The translations under genes and the position numbers were made by a program. Source: Clostridiales bacterium (GTDB lineage: Bacteria; Bacillota; Clostridia; Lachnospirales; Lachnospiraceae). From it: a stretch of 37,817 nucleotides of DNA. Numbering within the stretch: position 1 is the stretch's first letter; every line of letters begins with the position of its first letter. The notes beneath the pieces are model-generated. The model searched no databases and was not told the origin of the DNA. It was given only the letters and a program-made list of their open reading frames with translations. Below are positions 22,788 through 31,476 of this stretch, one piece after another. The stretch lies in the NCBI GenBank assembly GCA_029098165.1, contig JAQXNU010000043.1, forward strand, positions 1-37,817, written 5' to 3'.

Positions 22788-23675
22788 ATGAAAGTTTTAG
22801 TTACAGGAGTTAAAGGTCAACTAGGATATGATTGTATGAATGAACTTAAAATAAGAAATCATGAAGCAATCGGTGTCGATATTGAAGAGATGGATATCAC
22901 AGATTCAGCTTCCGTTGAATCTGTATTACATGAAGTAAAACCTGATGCCGTCATTCATTGTGCTGCTTGGACCGCGGTAGATTTAGCTGAAGATGAAGAC
23001 AATAAAGAAAAAGTTCAACTTGTTAATGTAGTAGGTACAGAAAATATCGCAAAAGTTTGCAAATCACTCGACTGCAAACTGATGTACATTTCTACCGACT
23101 ATGTCTTTGATGGTCAAGGTACAAAACCTTGGCAACCTGACTGCAAAGACTACCACCCTCTCAATGTTTATGGTGAAACAAAACTTGCTGGCGAATTAGC
23201 AGTTTCTAGTATTCTAAACAAGTACTTCATTGTACGTATAGCATGGGTCTTCGGAATTAATGGAAATAACTTTATTAAAACGATGTTAAATGTCGGAAAG
23301 AATCACAATACGATCAACGTTGTGAATGACCAAATCGGAACTCCAACCTACACGTTGGATCTTGCAAGATTATTAGTCGACATGATCGAAACGGATCAAT
23401 ATGGATACTATCATGCAACCAACGAAGGCAGTTATATCAGCTGGTACGATTTCACCAAAGAAATCTTCCGTCAAGCAGTAGAACTTGGTCACACCGAATA
23501 CACCGAAGACAAAGTTTGTGTCAATCCAGTAACTACCGCAGAATATGGGATTTCCAAGGCAGCCAGACCTTTTAATAGTCGCTTGGATAAACAAAAACTG
23601 ATTGTTCATGGGTTTACTCCATTGCCAACCTGGCAGGATGCCGTAAAACGCTATTTGAAAGAAATTGACTTCTAA
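22788..23675 (+). CDS. rfbD: dTDP-4-dehydrorhamnose reductase
   Basis: The 295-aa enzyme catalyses the last step, NADPH-dependent reduction to dTDP-L-rhamnose. It shows the N-terminal GVKGQLGYD dinucleotide-binding loop, STDYVFDGQG, YGETKLAGE (Tyr-x3-Lys), RIAWVFG, and the C-terminal RPFNSRLDKQKL typical of RmlD/RfbD. Spacing from rfbB is 67 bp. Gene order A-B-D-C places the reductase before the epimerase, one of several orders seen for this pathway. Confidence 0.95.
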   Translation: MKVLVTGVKGQLGYDCMNELKIRNHEAIGVDIEEMDITDSASVESVLHEVKPDAVIHCAAWTAVDLAEDEDNKEKVQLVNVVGTENIAKVCKSLDCKLMYISTDYVFDGQGTKPWQPDCKDYHPLNVYGETKLAGELAVSSILNKYFIVRIAWVFGINGNNFIKTMLNVGKNHNTINVVNDQIGTPTYTLDLARLLVDMIETDQYGYYHATNEGSYISWYDFTKEIFRQAVELGHTEYTEDKVCVNPVTTAEYGISKAARPFNSRLDKQKLIVHGFTPLPTWQDAVKRYLKEIDF

Positions 23676-23763
23676 ATGTATAAGTTTAATTAGCCGGAAG
23701 CTTCATAGGCTCCTAGCTATATTGAAACGCTCAGATAAAGAAACTATATAAGGAGAAAAATAA

Positions 23764-24357
23764 ATGGGACAAATTACAGTAGAAAAAAATGTAGGTGGTA
23801 TTGAAGGCTTATGCGTTATCAGTCCTGCTGTTCATGGTGACGCACGTGGATATTTTATGGAAACATATAACCAGAATGACATGAAAGAAGCAGGGCTTAA
23901 TATGGTATTCGTTCAGGATAATCAGTCCTGCTCTACGAAAGGTGTACTTCGCGGTCTTCACTTTCAAAAAGAATTCCCACAAGGAAAATTAGTACGCGTG
24001 ATCAAAGGGCGTGTCTTCGATGTTGCTGTTGACTTACGCAAAGATTCCAATACCTATGGGAAATGGTACGGAATTGAGCTAACAGAAGAAAACAAGAAAC
24101 AATTTTACATTCCAGAAGGATTTGCTCATGGATTTTTAGTACTTTCTGATATTGCCGAGTTCTGCTATAAATGCACTGACTTCTATCATCCTGGGGACGA
24201 AGGTGGTCTTGCTTGGAATGATCCTAAAATCGGTATTGTATGGCCTGAAGTTGTCGGAGAATATAAGGGAAGTGCTTCCGGCGTAGGATATAAAATGACA
24301 GATGGTACGGTATTGAATTTGAGTGAAAAAGACCAAAAACAACCTAATCTGATTTAG
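23764..24357 (+). CDS. rfbC: dTDP-4-dehydrorhamnose 3,5-epimerase
   Basis: A 197-aa cupin-fold epimerase, third step of the pathway. GVLRGLHFQ carries the catalytic His, FDVAVDLRKDS and IPEGFAHGFLVLSD are family landmarks, and the Tyr of CYKCTDFY is the likely acid. AAGGAG precedes the ATG. It ends the rhamnose operon and is followed at once by a strong bidirectional hairpin. Equivalent to rmlC. Confidence 0.95.
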   Translation: MGQITVEKNVGGIEGLCVISPAVHGDARGYFMETYNQNDMKEAGLNMVFVQDNQSCSTKGVLRGLHFQKEFPQGKLVRVIKGRVFDVAVDLRKDSNTYGKWYGIELTEENKKQFYIPEGFAHGFLVLSDIAEFCYKCTDFYHPGDEGGLAWNDPKIGIVWPEVVGEYKGSASGVGYKMTDGTVLNLSEKDQKQPNLI

Positions 24358-24369
24358 GAAATGAAATAA

Positions 24370-24408
24370 CCCCAGAGTAGTATGATTCACACTCATAACG
24401 CTCTGGGG
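24370..24408. terminator. Terminator between rfbC and the flavodiiron gene
   Basis: CCCCAGAG at 24370-24377 pairs with CTCTGGGG at 24401-24408. Further pairing inside the loop (TATGA/TCATA) lengthens the stem. The plus strand continues TCTTCTTCGTTTT. It lies between convergent genes and probably serves both. Confidence 0.75.
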
Positions 24409-24446
24409 TCTTCTTCGTTTTGTTCTATACAATTCTTAGCCTTGCT

Positions 24447-25619
24447 TTACGCTTTTTTCTCTTTCATTACAAGCTGCTCGACTAATTTATCTATCTGTTC
24501 TCTATTCTCGTCACTCATAGAAGACTGAATAGTAATCACCGGTTCAAGATAAGTGATATCTTTGCACTTCTCCATCATGCTCTTCATGACTTTTGCAGCC
24601 ACAGGTGCCCAAGATCCATTCTCCATCAGTGCGATTGTGCGATTTTGGTAATTACGTTCTGTCAAATGCGTAATAAATGTCTTCATAAATGGAAAGATAT
24701 CGGTGTTGTATGTAACCGATGCTAATACTAACTTTCCATATTCAAACGCTTTCGCAACTGCTGTTGTGATATCGGTTCTTGCAAGATCGAACACAATCAC
24801 ATTTTCGCATCCTTTTTCCTTAAGCTTCTTAGCAAGTAAATCCACTGCTTTCTTTGTATTTCCGTAGATGGAAGAATACGCAATCATAACTCCATCCGTT
24901 TCCACTGCATAGGATGACCATGTATTATATTTATCTAAATAATAATTCAGATTCTCCGTTAAAATCGGTCCATGTAACGGACAGATCTTTTCAATTGGAA
25001 CTCCTGCGACCTTTTTAAATAGCATCTGTACAGGCTGTCCATATTTACCAACAATACCGATATAGTATCGTCTCGCTTCCTCATCCCAAGGCTGTTCTAC
25101 ATCTAACGCACCGAAAGTACCAAAAGCATCTGCAGAGAAAAAGATTTTTTCTGTTGTTTCATAACACATCATAACTTCTGGCCAGTGAACCATTGGTGCA
25201 AAGATAAACTTAAGTGTATGTTTTCCTAGACTTAAGGTATCTTGATCTTTTACTTCCAGTTTTCTTCCGTCGATTTTTAAATCACGAAAGAAATTTTCCA
25301 TCATCGTAAATGTTTTTGCATTTCCTACAAGTACCGCTTCCGGATACGTTTCTGCAAACAACTGAATATTGGCACAATGATCTGGTTCCATATGATGAAC
25401 AATCAGATAATCTGGTTTCTTGTCCTTTAAGATACTTTTAACATTACTTAACCATTCTTCACCAAAATCTTTATCTACGGTATCCATAACCGCTATTTTG
25501 TCATCCTTAATGACATAGGAATTATAAGACATACCATTGGGAACGACATACTGCCCTTCAAAGAGATCAACTTTATGATCATTTACACCTACATAAAAAA
25601 TACTATCTGATATAAACAT
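24447..25619 (-). CDS. FprA-type flavodiiron protein (oxygen/NO reductase)
   Basis: A 390-aa A-type flavoprotein. The N-terminal metallo-beta-lactamase-like domain carries the di-iron ligands HHMEPDH (residues 75-81), a later His in MVHWPE, Asp in FSADAFG and His in CPLHGPIL. The C-terminal flavodoxin-like domain starts near 250 with YSSIYGNTKKA (FMN phosphate loop) and includes ENGSWAP. In anaerobes these cytosolic enzymes reduce O2 to water or NO to N2O using rubredoxin or similar donors, giving protection during brief air exposure. It stands alone, convergent with the rhamnose operon, with 228 bp upstream in which no clear operator was found. Confidence 0.93.
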   Translation of the reverse strand: MFISDSIFYVGVNDHKVDLFEGQYVVPNGMSYNSYVIKDDKIAVMDTVDKDFGEEWLSNVKSILKDKKPDYLIVHHMEPDHCANIQLFAETYPEAVLVGNAKTFTMMENFFRDLKIDGRKLEVKDQDTLSLGKHTLKFIFAPMVHWPEVMMCYETTEKIFFSADAFGTFGALDVEQPWDEEARRYYIGIVGKYGQPVQMLFKKVAGVPIEKICPLHGPILTENLNYYLDKYNTWSSYAVETDGVMIAYSSIYGNTKKAVDLLAKKLKEKGCENVIVFDLARTDITTAVAKAFEYGKLVLASVTYNTDIFPFMKTFITHLTERNYQNRTIALMENGSWAPVAAKVMKSMMEKCKDITYLEPVITIQSSMSDENREQIDKLVEQLVMKEKKA

Positions 25620-25847
25620 GTAAATTTCCTCGCTTTCTTTTGTTATGAACCTTATACATCAATCGTCCATATTTTAAGTATTCACATAAACAAATACATT
25701 ACTCATATTTTAATAATAAAAGTTAGAAAAAATTCTGGAATACAACTTTGTAAGGTAACATAATATTATCATTTGTATTTACTCGTTGAAAATTTCTTTT
25801 CTATTATATCATTTTGTTCAGATGCCTTTCAAGACTTATGAGAGTTG

Positions 25848-26270
25848 CTACTTTATTTTCTCTACTAAACTTTCATACATCTCCTTGGTATCTTCTTCAT
25901 TCTTGCAGTTAAATACTACTGTTTCTCCATGATCATATTGAATTACTATGTATCTTGGAATCCTGTCATTGACAAATAGTTTATAAGAACCATAAGCCGA
26001 GTTTCTATAGTTACCCAGATGATAATTACCTATTGCTGCTCCATCTGTTCTTGAACCATAATCAATGGAATCCACTAACTGCACATCATTAATTTCTGAA
26101 AACCTTACATCTACACTATAAAAAAGACCACCTGATATCTTGATACCTGTATTATCCTGTTTTACCTGAACTCCTTGTTTTACGGTAACTACAAGCATTA
26201 TCCCAACTACTATAAAAATCGCAATTACTATAATTGTTTTCTTTGGAGTCATCGTTTTCTCATGCTTCAT
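25848..26270 (-). CDS. Small membrane protein with a bacterial PH-like domain
   Basis: This 140-aa protein has one N-terminal TM helix (about 11-30) and then a beta-rich domain resembling bacterial pleckstrin-homology domains: an FYSVDVRFSEINDVQLVD strand pair, a Gly/Tyr-rich turn (GNYHLGNYRNSAYG), YIVIQYDHG and a final helix. Function unknown; such proteins are usually membrane-associated and of unknown ligand. Its ATG overlaps the stop of the upstream mosaic ORF by ATGA, suggesting translational coupling to that broken gene. Confidence 0.6.
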   Translation of the reverse strand: MKHEKTMTPKKTIIVIAIFIVVGIMLVVTVKQGVQVKQDNTGIKISGGLFYSVDVRFSEINDVQLVDSIDYGSRTDGAAIGNYHLGNYRNSAYGSYKLFVNDRIPRYIVIQYDHGETVVFNCKNEEDTKEMYESLVEKIK

Positions 26271-26803
26271 AATAATTCCTCCTTTGATAATAAATCCATA
26301 GTTTCGCTCGACTCATATTCTGGCAATACACGATAATGCATAAAGATACGATGTTCGGCATAACCTGGTGCATCATCTTCCTGCTTATCATAAATCATTG
26401 CATGCCCTTTACCGATTACCTGATCATGTTCATCCAAGCATAAAAATACATGTTCCCCCCAGCGAGTCCTTGGATCATAGCTCCAATAGATACCGTCTGG
26501 GTATTTTGCATTCACCGCCATGTATAACTGATTTAAAGGTTCATTCCATTTATCCTCATAGATAAATTCCACAATCCGATAGGTACCATTCATATCCTCG
26601 TCTGCCTCCCTCCGAGTAGAATGCCGTTTCCGATTAACTTTATTGGCACTCATCCTAATTTTCTTAATCGGAATCATGATTTCACCACGAACATTTCCGT
26701 TTCTGGCATTTCCATAATAGAATTCAAATGATGGACCTTCGCTGATTTCATAGCCTGTATTCGGAATCCATTCCGAATGAACTCTTGACCATAGTTTAGA
26801 CAT
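26267..26803 (-). pseudogene. Chimeric ORF: GyrI-domain tail joined to a GNAT N-terminal fragment
   Basis: The 178-aa ORF is not a natural protein start. Residues 1-48 (KLWSRVHSEWIPNTGYE to IPIKK) match the end of a GyrI-like effector domain, normally the C-terminus of AraC-GyrI regulators. From about residue 74 (MNGTYRIVEFIYE) it looks like the first two-thirds of a GNAT acetyltransferase (YPDGIYWSYDP, DQVIGKGHAMIYD), but the acetyl-CoA and C-terminal parts are missing and the reading ends EELL. It overlaps the AraC ORF in another frame by 130 bp. The simplest explanation is two deletions that joined remnants of two genes. Confidence 0.6.
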
Positions 26804-27120
26804 GTTTTCACCTGACTTGGAGTCATTCCATGTTGTTTTTCAAATGCTCTCGTAAAACTGTCTGCACTTAAGTAGCCGTATTTTAAGGCAACGTCGATTA
26901 CTTTTTCTCCTTCCTGCAAATCAAACACTGCCATGGATAGCCGCCGTTTTCGAATATACTCCGATAATGGAATTCCAGTGATATAATTAAATATTCGCTG
27001 AAAATGATATGGAGAATATGATGTTACCTTTGCAATCTCTTCTAGCTCTAACTTATCATCGAGATTCTCTTCTATATATTCAATTGCCTGATTTAGTTCT
27101 GTGATCAAATCCATCCTCAT
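26674..27120 (-). pseudogene. AraC-family regulator, HTH part with GyrI domain deleted
   Basis: Residues 1-105 are an intact AraC double helix-turn-helix (LELEEIAKVTSYSPYHFQRIF, VIDVALKYGYLSADSFTRAFEKQHGMTPSQVK). Directly after MTPSQVK the frame runs into 43 unrelated residues, while the overlapping frame (from 26803) reads the tail of a GyrI-like domain. In the family about 110-150 residues of effector domain should lie between, so an internal deletion with a frame change has removed most of the sensor. The HTH might still be made as a short DNA-binding protein. No clear ribosome site was seen before the ATG. Confidence 0.65.
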
Positions 27121-27200
27121 GGCTCCTATTTTACCAAAATAAATGGTATCTATCCCGACTATTGAAATAAGAATATGTCGGATTTGCTTATGCGAATGGC

Positions 27201-28379
27201 TTATCTTGCATTCTTTAAAATTTCCAGCATATCCTCTTCATAAAGCACCTTTGCAGACCCCTTAGCTCCACCAACACCGACTGCACATTTATGCGCCATA
27301 TCCGCTAATTCTTCTTCAGTTGGTTCAATTCCAAGCTCTTTTAGATTTGTAGGCATCTTAATTTCACGATAGAATGCTTCCATCGCTTCAATTCCTTTCA
27401 TAGCAATCTCCTCGTCAGATCCTGTATCATTTACGCCCATAATACGGATTGCAAATTGCTTAAATCTTAAAAGGCAGTCTTTATATACATATCTTGCCCA
27501 ACTTCCCCATACCGCAGCGAGCCCCGCACCATGAGCCACGTCAAATAATCCTCCGATTTCATGCTCGATTTTATGTGGCATCCAGTCACCACCGTCGCTT
27601 CCACAGCCTGTCAGTCCATTATGCGCTAAACTTCCTGCCCACATCACTTCGGCACGTGCCTCATAATTTAAAGGATCCTTCATAAGGATTCTAGCATTAT
27701 GCATTACGGTACGAATGAGACCTTCTGCGATGGAATCGGTAATCTCCATATTCCCGCCATTCGTAAAATATCGTTCCATTGTATGCATCATAATGTCCGT
27801 ACATCCACAAGCAGTCTGATAATCAGGTAAGGTTAATGTTAATTCTGGATTCATGATCGCAAACTTCGGACGAGCATAATCTGTACCATAACCACGTTTT
27901 ATCCAACCTTCTTCCTTGGTAATCACAGAAGAGGAACTCATCTCGCTACCAGTTGCTGATAAGGTCAATACAACACCAATCGGAAGACAGCCTGTAGCCT
28001 TTCTCTTATAATCGTAAAAGTCCCAGACATCTCCCTCGTTGGTTACTCCATAACCAATGGCTTTGGCAGAGTCAATCACACTTCCACCACCGACTGCAAG
28101 GATAAAATCTATGTTTTCTCTCTTACATAGTTCGATTCCTTCATAGACAAGTGAAAGTCTTGGATTCGGTACAACACCGCCCAATAAAACATAAGCGATT
28201 CCTTCAGCATCTAGAATCGCTTTGATTCGATCAAGAAGGCCCGAACGGATTACACTTCCTCCGCCATAATGAATTAACAGTTTCTTGCCACCAAACTGCT
28301 TCACTAGCTTTCCAACCTGATCTTCTGTTTTCTTCCCGAATACAACTTTCGTTGGTGTATAATAATTAAATGAGTACAT
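27201..28379 (-). CDS. Iron-containing alcohol dehydrogenase (butanol dehydrogenase-like)
   Basis: A 392-aa group III alcohol dehydrogenase that interconverts aldehydes and alcohols with NAD(P)H in fermentation. It begins MYSFNYYTPTKVVFGK, has the dinucleotide motif GGGSVIDSAKAI, LTLSATGSEMS, and metal-ligand segments around CGCTDIMMHTMERY, PHKIEHEIGG and VAHGAGLAAVWG. Length and motif order match the clostridial BdhA/BdhB group; the exact substrate cannot be read. TGGAGG lies before the ATG, and a promoter with TTGCCC and TACAAT lies upstream. Confidence 0.92.
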   Translation of the reverse strand: MYSFNYYTPTKVVFGKKTEDQVGKLVKQFGGKKLLIHYGGGSVIRSGLLDRIKAILDAEGIAYVLLGGVVPNPRLSLVYEGIELCKRENIDFILAVGGGSVIDSAKAIGYGVTNEGDVWDFYDYKRKATGCLPIGVVLTLSATGSEMSSSSVITKEEGWIKRGYGTDYARPKFAIMNPELTLTLPDYQTACGCTDIMMHTMERYFTNGGNMEITDSIAEGLIRTVMHNARILMKDPLNYEARAEVMWAGSLAHNGLTGCGSDGGDWMPHKIEHEIGGLFDVAHGAGLAAVWGSWARYVYKDCLLRFKQFAIRIMGVNDTGSDEEIAMKGIEAMEAFYREIKMPTNLKELGIEPTEEELADMAHKCAVGVGGAKGSAKVLYEEDMLEILKNAR

Positions 28380-28440
28380 CTCAAATCCTCCAATGAATGA
28401 TAAACCTAAAAGAAGCTTCTATTTTGTATCAACTACACTT

Positions 28441-28469
28441 ATTGTATCTCATTTTAACTAATAGGGCAA
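28441..28469 (-). promoter_or_regulatory. Promoter of the alcohol dehydrogenase gene
   Basis: On the minus strand TTGCCC (28464-28469) and TACAAT (28441-28446) are separated by exactly 17 bp, about 60 bp before the start codon. A reasonable sigma-A promoter; no operator is obvious. Confidence 0.5.
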
Positions 28470-28504
28470 ATAACATTTGTTTGTTCGCAAGTAGCATTTC
28501 CCTT

Positions 28505-29290
28505 TTATTTCATCTTTCTGTCCCATTTCTTATCATTGATCATAAGAACTGCAAAAATGACATATGGTATCTGCATCGCAATCATACCAACTGCCGTTCC
28601 TATAGATACATCTAACGTATTGGCAGCATTCCAATGGTCAATGGTCCAGAAGGAAGAAGCAAAATCTTCTAAAAAGTGAATCACAATACACACCCATAGG
28701 TTGTTTGTTCTAAGGTAGATTGCACATAGATAAGTCCCTGCCATAGCAGTAAAAATCACTTGTGCTATCGTTCCAATCACTGCTTCTGGCATCTGAATTA
28801 AATTTAAAAGATGGCGCAGTCCAAAAATCACATTTGCCAAGATTACTGCTTTCCATAAGCCAGATTTATTCTCCTTACGATCATATGTAGTCAACAATGC
28901 ATTCAAGATAACTCCACGAAATAAAAATTCTTCACTGACTGCAATTGCAACATTTAACGCTATACATCCCAAGATTGATTCAAAAGTCAGTGGTGCTACC
29001 AATGGCTCATAACTGAATATAAACGCACCAATCGCACCAATGAGTCCTAACAGACCAAAGGTAAATAAACTATGTAAAAACTTCGAACTTTTTAAAGAAA
29101 ACAGTTTCTTTTTCCATAATAGTTTCATAAATAGTACGCTCAAAATCGCGGTGATCGTATATTTCATGGTGTCTCTCCATACTGGCGACAATGGCTCTAA
29201 GATTGGATACAAGATTCCCCATACAAGAGGCATAGCAATCATAAAAATGATAATACATTTAATCAGAACTGTATTTTTCTTTGCATTCAT
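28505..29290 (-). CDS. CPBP-family intramembrane metalloprotease
   Basis: A 261-aa polytopic membrane protein with about seven to eight TM helices. It has the ABI/CPBP motifs: SEEFLFRGVIL (Glu-Glu plus Arg), FGLRHLLNL (His) and CIVIHFLEDF (second His, with Glu-Asp in place of the more usual Asn/Asp). The family includes CAAX-type proteases and bacteriocin self-immunity proteins. AAAGGAAG precedes the ATG. It is divergent from the response regulator gene of the two-component system, which hints at a role in the same envelope response, though this is inference. Confidence 0.85.
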   Translation of the reverse strand: MNAKKNTVLIKCIIIFMIAMPLVWGILYPILEPLSPVWRDTMKYTITAILSVLFMKLLWKKKLFSLKSSKFLHSLFTFGLLGLIGAIGAFIFSYEPLVAPLTFESILGCIALNVAIAVSEEFLFRGVILNALLTTYDRKENKSGLWKAVILANVIFGLRHLLNLIQMPEAVIGTIAQVIFTAMAGTYLCAIYLRTNNLWVCIVIHFLEDFASSFWTIDHWNAANTLDVSIGTAVGMIAMQIPYVIFAVLMINDKKWDRKMK

Positions 29291-29319
29291 AGTTTTTCTT
29301 CCTTTCTTTTCTTTTTTCT

Positions 29320-29348
29320 AATATATCAGATTGATATATCATTTGCAA
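29320..29348 (-). promoter_or_regulatory. CPBP promoter with repeat overlapping the spacer
   Basis: Minus strand TTGCAA (29343-29348), 17-bp spacer, TATATT (29320-29325). The spacer and -10 contain a repeated ATATATCA motif (two copies, 13 bp apart) that could bind a regulator, perhaps the adjacent response regulator. Confidence 0.5.
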
Positions 29349-29377
29349 TAGTGAATCTTTTTCCCGAAATTCTTTTT

Positions 29378-29406
29378 TTGTATCAAGTCTACTCTTATGG
29401 TATACT
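29378..29406 (+). promoter_or_regulatory. Promoter of the two-component system
   Basis: TTGTAT at 29378-29383, a 17-bp spacer, and TATACT at 29401-29406, with the start codon 71 bp further on. It is divergent from the CPBP promoter about 30 bp away. Confidence 0.55.
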
Positions 29407-29477
29407 ATAAATAGCATTAATTTTGTCAAATACATTTCCGATACATTTTTGTCGGATCAGATGAAGGAGTAACCAAT

Positions 29478-30167
29478 ATGAATTATCAGTGTCTGATTGT
29501 CGATGATGAAGAAACCATTTGTCAGACGACATGCGAATACTTTAATATTTTTGATGTACCTTCCACTTATGTCACTTCTTATGAAGAAGCACTAGAATTT
29601 TTAAAACATAATCAGGTCGATCTTCTGTTATTGGATATCAACCTTGGAAATCATTCCGGTTTTGAACTCTGTAAAAAATTACGTACAGAAAGTACAATTC
29701 CTATCCTCTTTCTTAGTGCAAGAACAAGCGATGATGATATTCTAACGGCTCTTAACATTGGTGGTGATGATTACATAACAAAGCCTTATAGCTTAAATAT
29801 TTTGCTTGCGAAAGTGAAGGCAATTCTAAAACGATGTGCAATGAAAAAGCAACCAGAGCCAGTGACTGCCTGCAATGGAATCGTATTAGATTACAATTAC
29901 CGCCAGGTCATTGTACAGAATAATCCAATCAAATTAAAAGATATGGAATTTAGACTGCTAAGCTATCTAGTAGAACATTCCAATACCGTGATTACAAAAG
30001 AAGAACTGTTTGATCATGTGTGGCAGGACCGCTTTATTGGCGACGGAACCTTATCGGTACATATTCGTCGCTTACGTCAAAAGATAGAAGTCGATCCCGA
30101 TCATCCAAATTATATCAAAACCATCTGGGGCATCGGGTATGTGTTTGAAACAAAAGAAACGGTTTGA
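29478..30167 (+). CDS. OmpR-family response regulator
   Basis: A 229-aa regulator with a complete receiver domain (VDDEE at 8-12; Asp53 in LLLLDINLG; Ser/Thr in FLSART; Lys in DDYITKPY) and a C-terminal winged helix (LKDMEFRLLSYL, VHIRRLRQKIE, YIKTIWGIGYVF). AAGGAG is upstream. Its stop overlaps the region before the kinase start, 14 bp away, so the pair is one operon. In contrast to the response regulator of the peptide island, all catalytic residues are present. Likely targets are the convergent ABC transporter operon and the divergent CPBP gene. Confidence 0.93.
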   Translation: MNYQCLIVDDEETICQTTCEYFNIFDVPSTYVTSYEEALEFLKHNQVDLLLLDINLGNHSGFELCKKLRTESTIPILFLSARTSDDDILTALNIGGDDYITKPYSLNILLAKVKAILKRCAMKKQPEPVTACNGIVLDYNYRQVIVQNNPIKLKDMEFRLLSYLVEHSNTVITKEELFDHVWQDRFIGDGTLSVHIRRLRQKIEVDPDHPNYIKTIWGIGYVFETKETV

Positions 30168-30181
30168 AAAAGGGAGACAAT

Positions 30182-31450
30182 ATGAGTCAAAAACGTATCT
30201 TTATATCCATATTCTCATCTATTTTGCTTGGTTTGATCTTTCTTATAGTATTATTTCGTATACCAAAAAAGCAAAATGATGTAATACAGCTGAACCGAAT
30301 TTATCAGGAAGTCACCTTACATATAAATTCTCTAAGTAGTGGTGATTATTCCGATTTTACTTACCCTTTTGCAGTCATCTCTTTGCAAAACGAAGTATTA
30401 TATCAACATGGAATATCACCAGATACTACAATGGCCTCAGCATTAGAACATGGAGATACTATATTTAGCTTAAAAGACGCTAACAACCGAGAATTTGCTA
30501 CGTTACTTATCACTACCAATCTTGCCAGCTCCTTTGATCATTTAAAGTTGTATGCCATAATTTTGGTAGCCATTGTCATCTTGGGAACCATATGTATTCA
30601 GTTGTATGATTATTTTTATATCCGAAAGCATATCATAAATCCCTGCCGTCAGATGCAACGATTTAGTAACAACATTGCAAGTGGGAATTTAGATATTCAG
30701 CTTCCAATTGCGAAGGATAATATCTTTGGTTCTTTTACCGAAAGCTTTGATTTGATGCGAGAAGAACTATCCCATGCAAGACAGCAGGAACGCCTTGCTA
30801 CCCAGAGCAAAAAAGAGCTCGTCGCCTCTTTAAGTCATGATATTAAGACACCAATTACCTCGATCCAGCTAACAACCGAACTGCTCTTGGTAACAACCAA
30901 GGAAGAGATGACAAAACAAAAGCTATTAACCATCGCTCAAAAAACGGAGCAGATTAATAGCTTAGTTACCGATTTATTCCATGCAACCTTAGAAGATCTG
31001 GAAGAATTAAAAGTTAATGTCGTTGAAATCTATAGTTCTACACTTGAAGCCATGCTGAAAGAATGTGATAGCAATGATTTAATGACCATCTCTCATATTC
31101 CAGACTGCATTCTATTAGCAGATCCGATTCGGTTACGACAAGTATTCTCTAATATTATCTACAATTCATATAAATATGCTAAGACTTCCATTCGTGTCTC
31201 CTTTGCCCTAAATGAAACCCATCTGGAAGTTCATATTCAAGACTTTGGTCCAGGTGTCAACGAACACGATCTTCCTTTAATCTTCAATAAGTTCTATCGA
31301 GGGGAAAACTCCGTACACGAAACCGGTAGCGGCTTAGGACTTTATATCTGTAAACAGATTCTAAACCAGATGCAGTCTGAAATATACTGCTCGAATAATG
31401 ACGAAGGATTTGAAACTTTAATCCTATTAAAGCTGGCGTTTGCTTCGTAA
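30182..31450 (+). CDS. Sensor histidine kinase
   Basis: The start is the ATG at 30182 behind AAAGGGAGA; the track start is an upstream TTG. The 422-aa protein has a TM near 5-27, an extracytoplasmic sensor of about 100 residues, a second TM near 120-145, a HAMP region, a HisKA box SLSHDIKTPITSI with the phospho-accepting His, and the ATPase domain with N box NIIYNSYKYA, DFGPGV and GSGLGLYIC. The extracellular loop makes it a sensor of an external ligand, unlike BceS-type kinases with two short helices. The end of the gene lies within a terminator hairpin. Confidence 0.93.
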   Translation: MSQKRIFISIFSSILLGLIFLIVLFRIPKKQNDVIQLNRIYQEVTLHINSLSSGDYSDFTYPFAVISLQNEVLYQHGISPDTTMASALEHGDTIFSLKDANNREFATLLITTNLASSFDHLKLYAIILVAIVILGTICIQLYDYFYIRKHIINPCRQMQRFSNNIASGNLDIQLPIAKDNIFGSFTESFDLMREELSHARQQERLATQSKKELVASLSHDIKTPITSIQLTTELLLVTTKEEMTKQKLLTIAQKTEQINSLVTDLFHATLEDLEELKVNVVEIYSSTLEAMLKECDSNDLMTISHIPDCILLADPIRLRQVFSNIIYNSYKYAKTSIRVSFALNETHLEVHIQDFGPGVNEHDLPLIFNKFYRGENSVHETGSGLGLYICKQILNQMQSEIYCSNNDEGFETLILLKLAFAS

Positions 31451-31471
31451 TACGAGGCAAACGCCAGCTTT
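31429..31471. terminator. Bidirectional terminator overlapping the kinase stop codon
   Basis: A 15-bp perfect stem, AAAGCTGGCGTTTGC at 31429-31443 with its complement at 31457-31471, has the kinase TAA stop in its loop. It separates the convergent kinase and serine hydrolase genes, which end 26 bp apart. Confidence 0.8.
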
Positions 31472-31476
31472 TCCTA

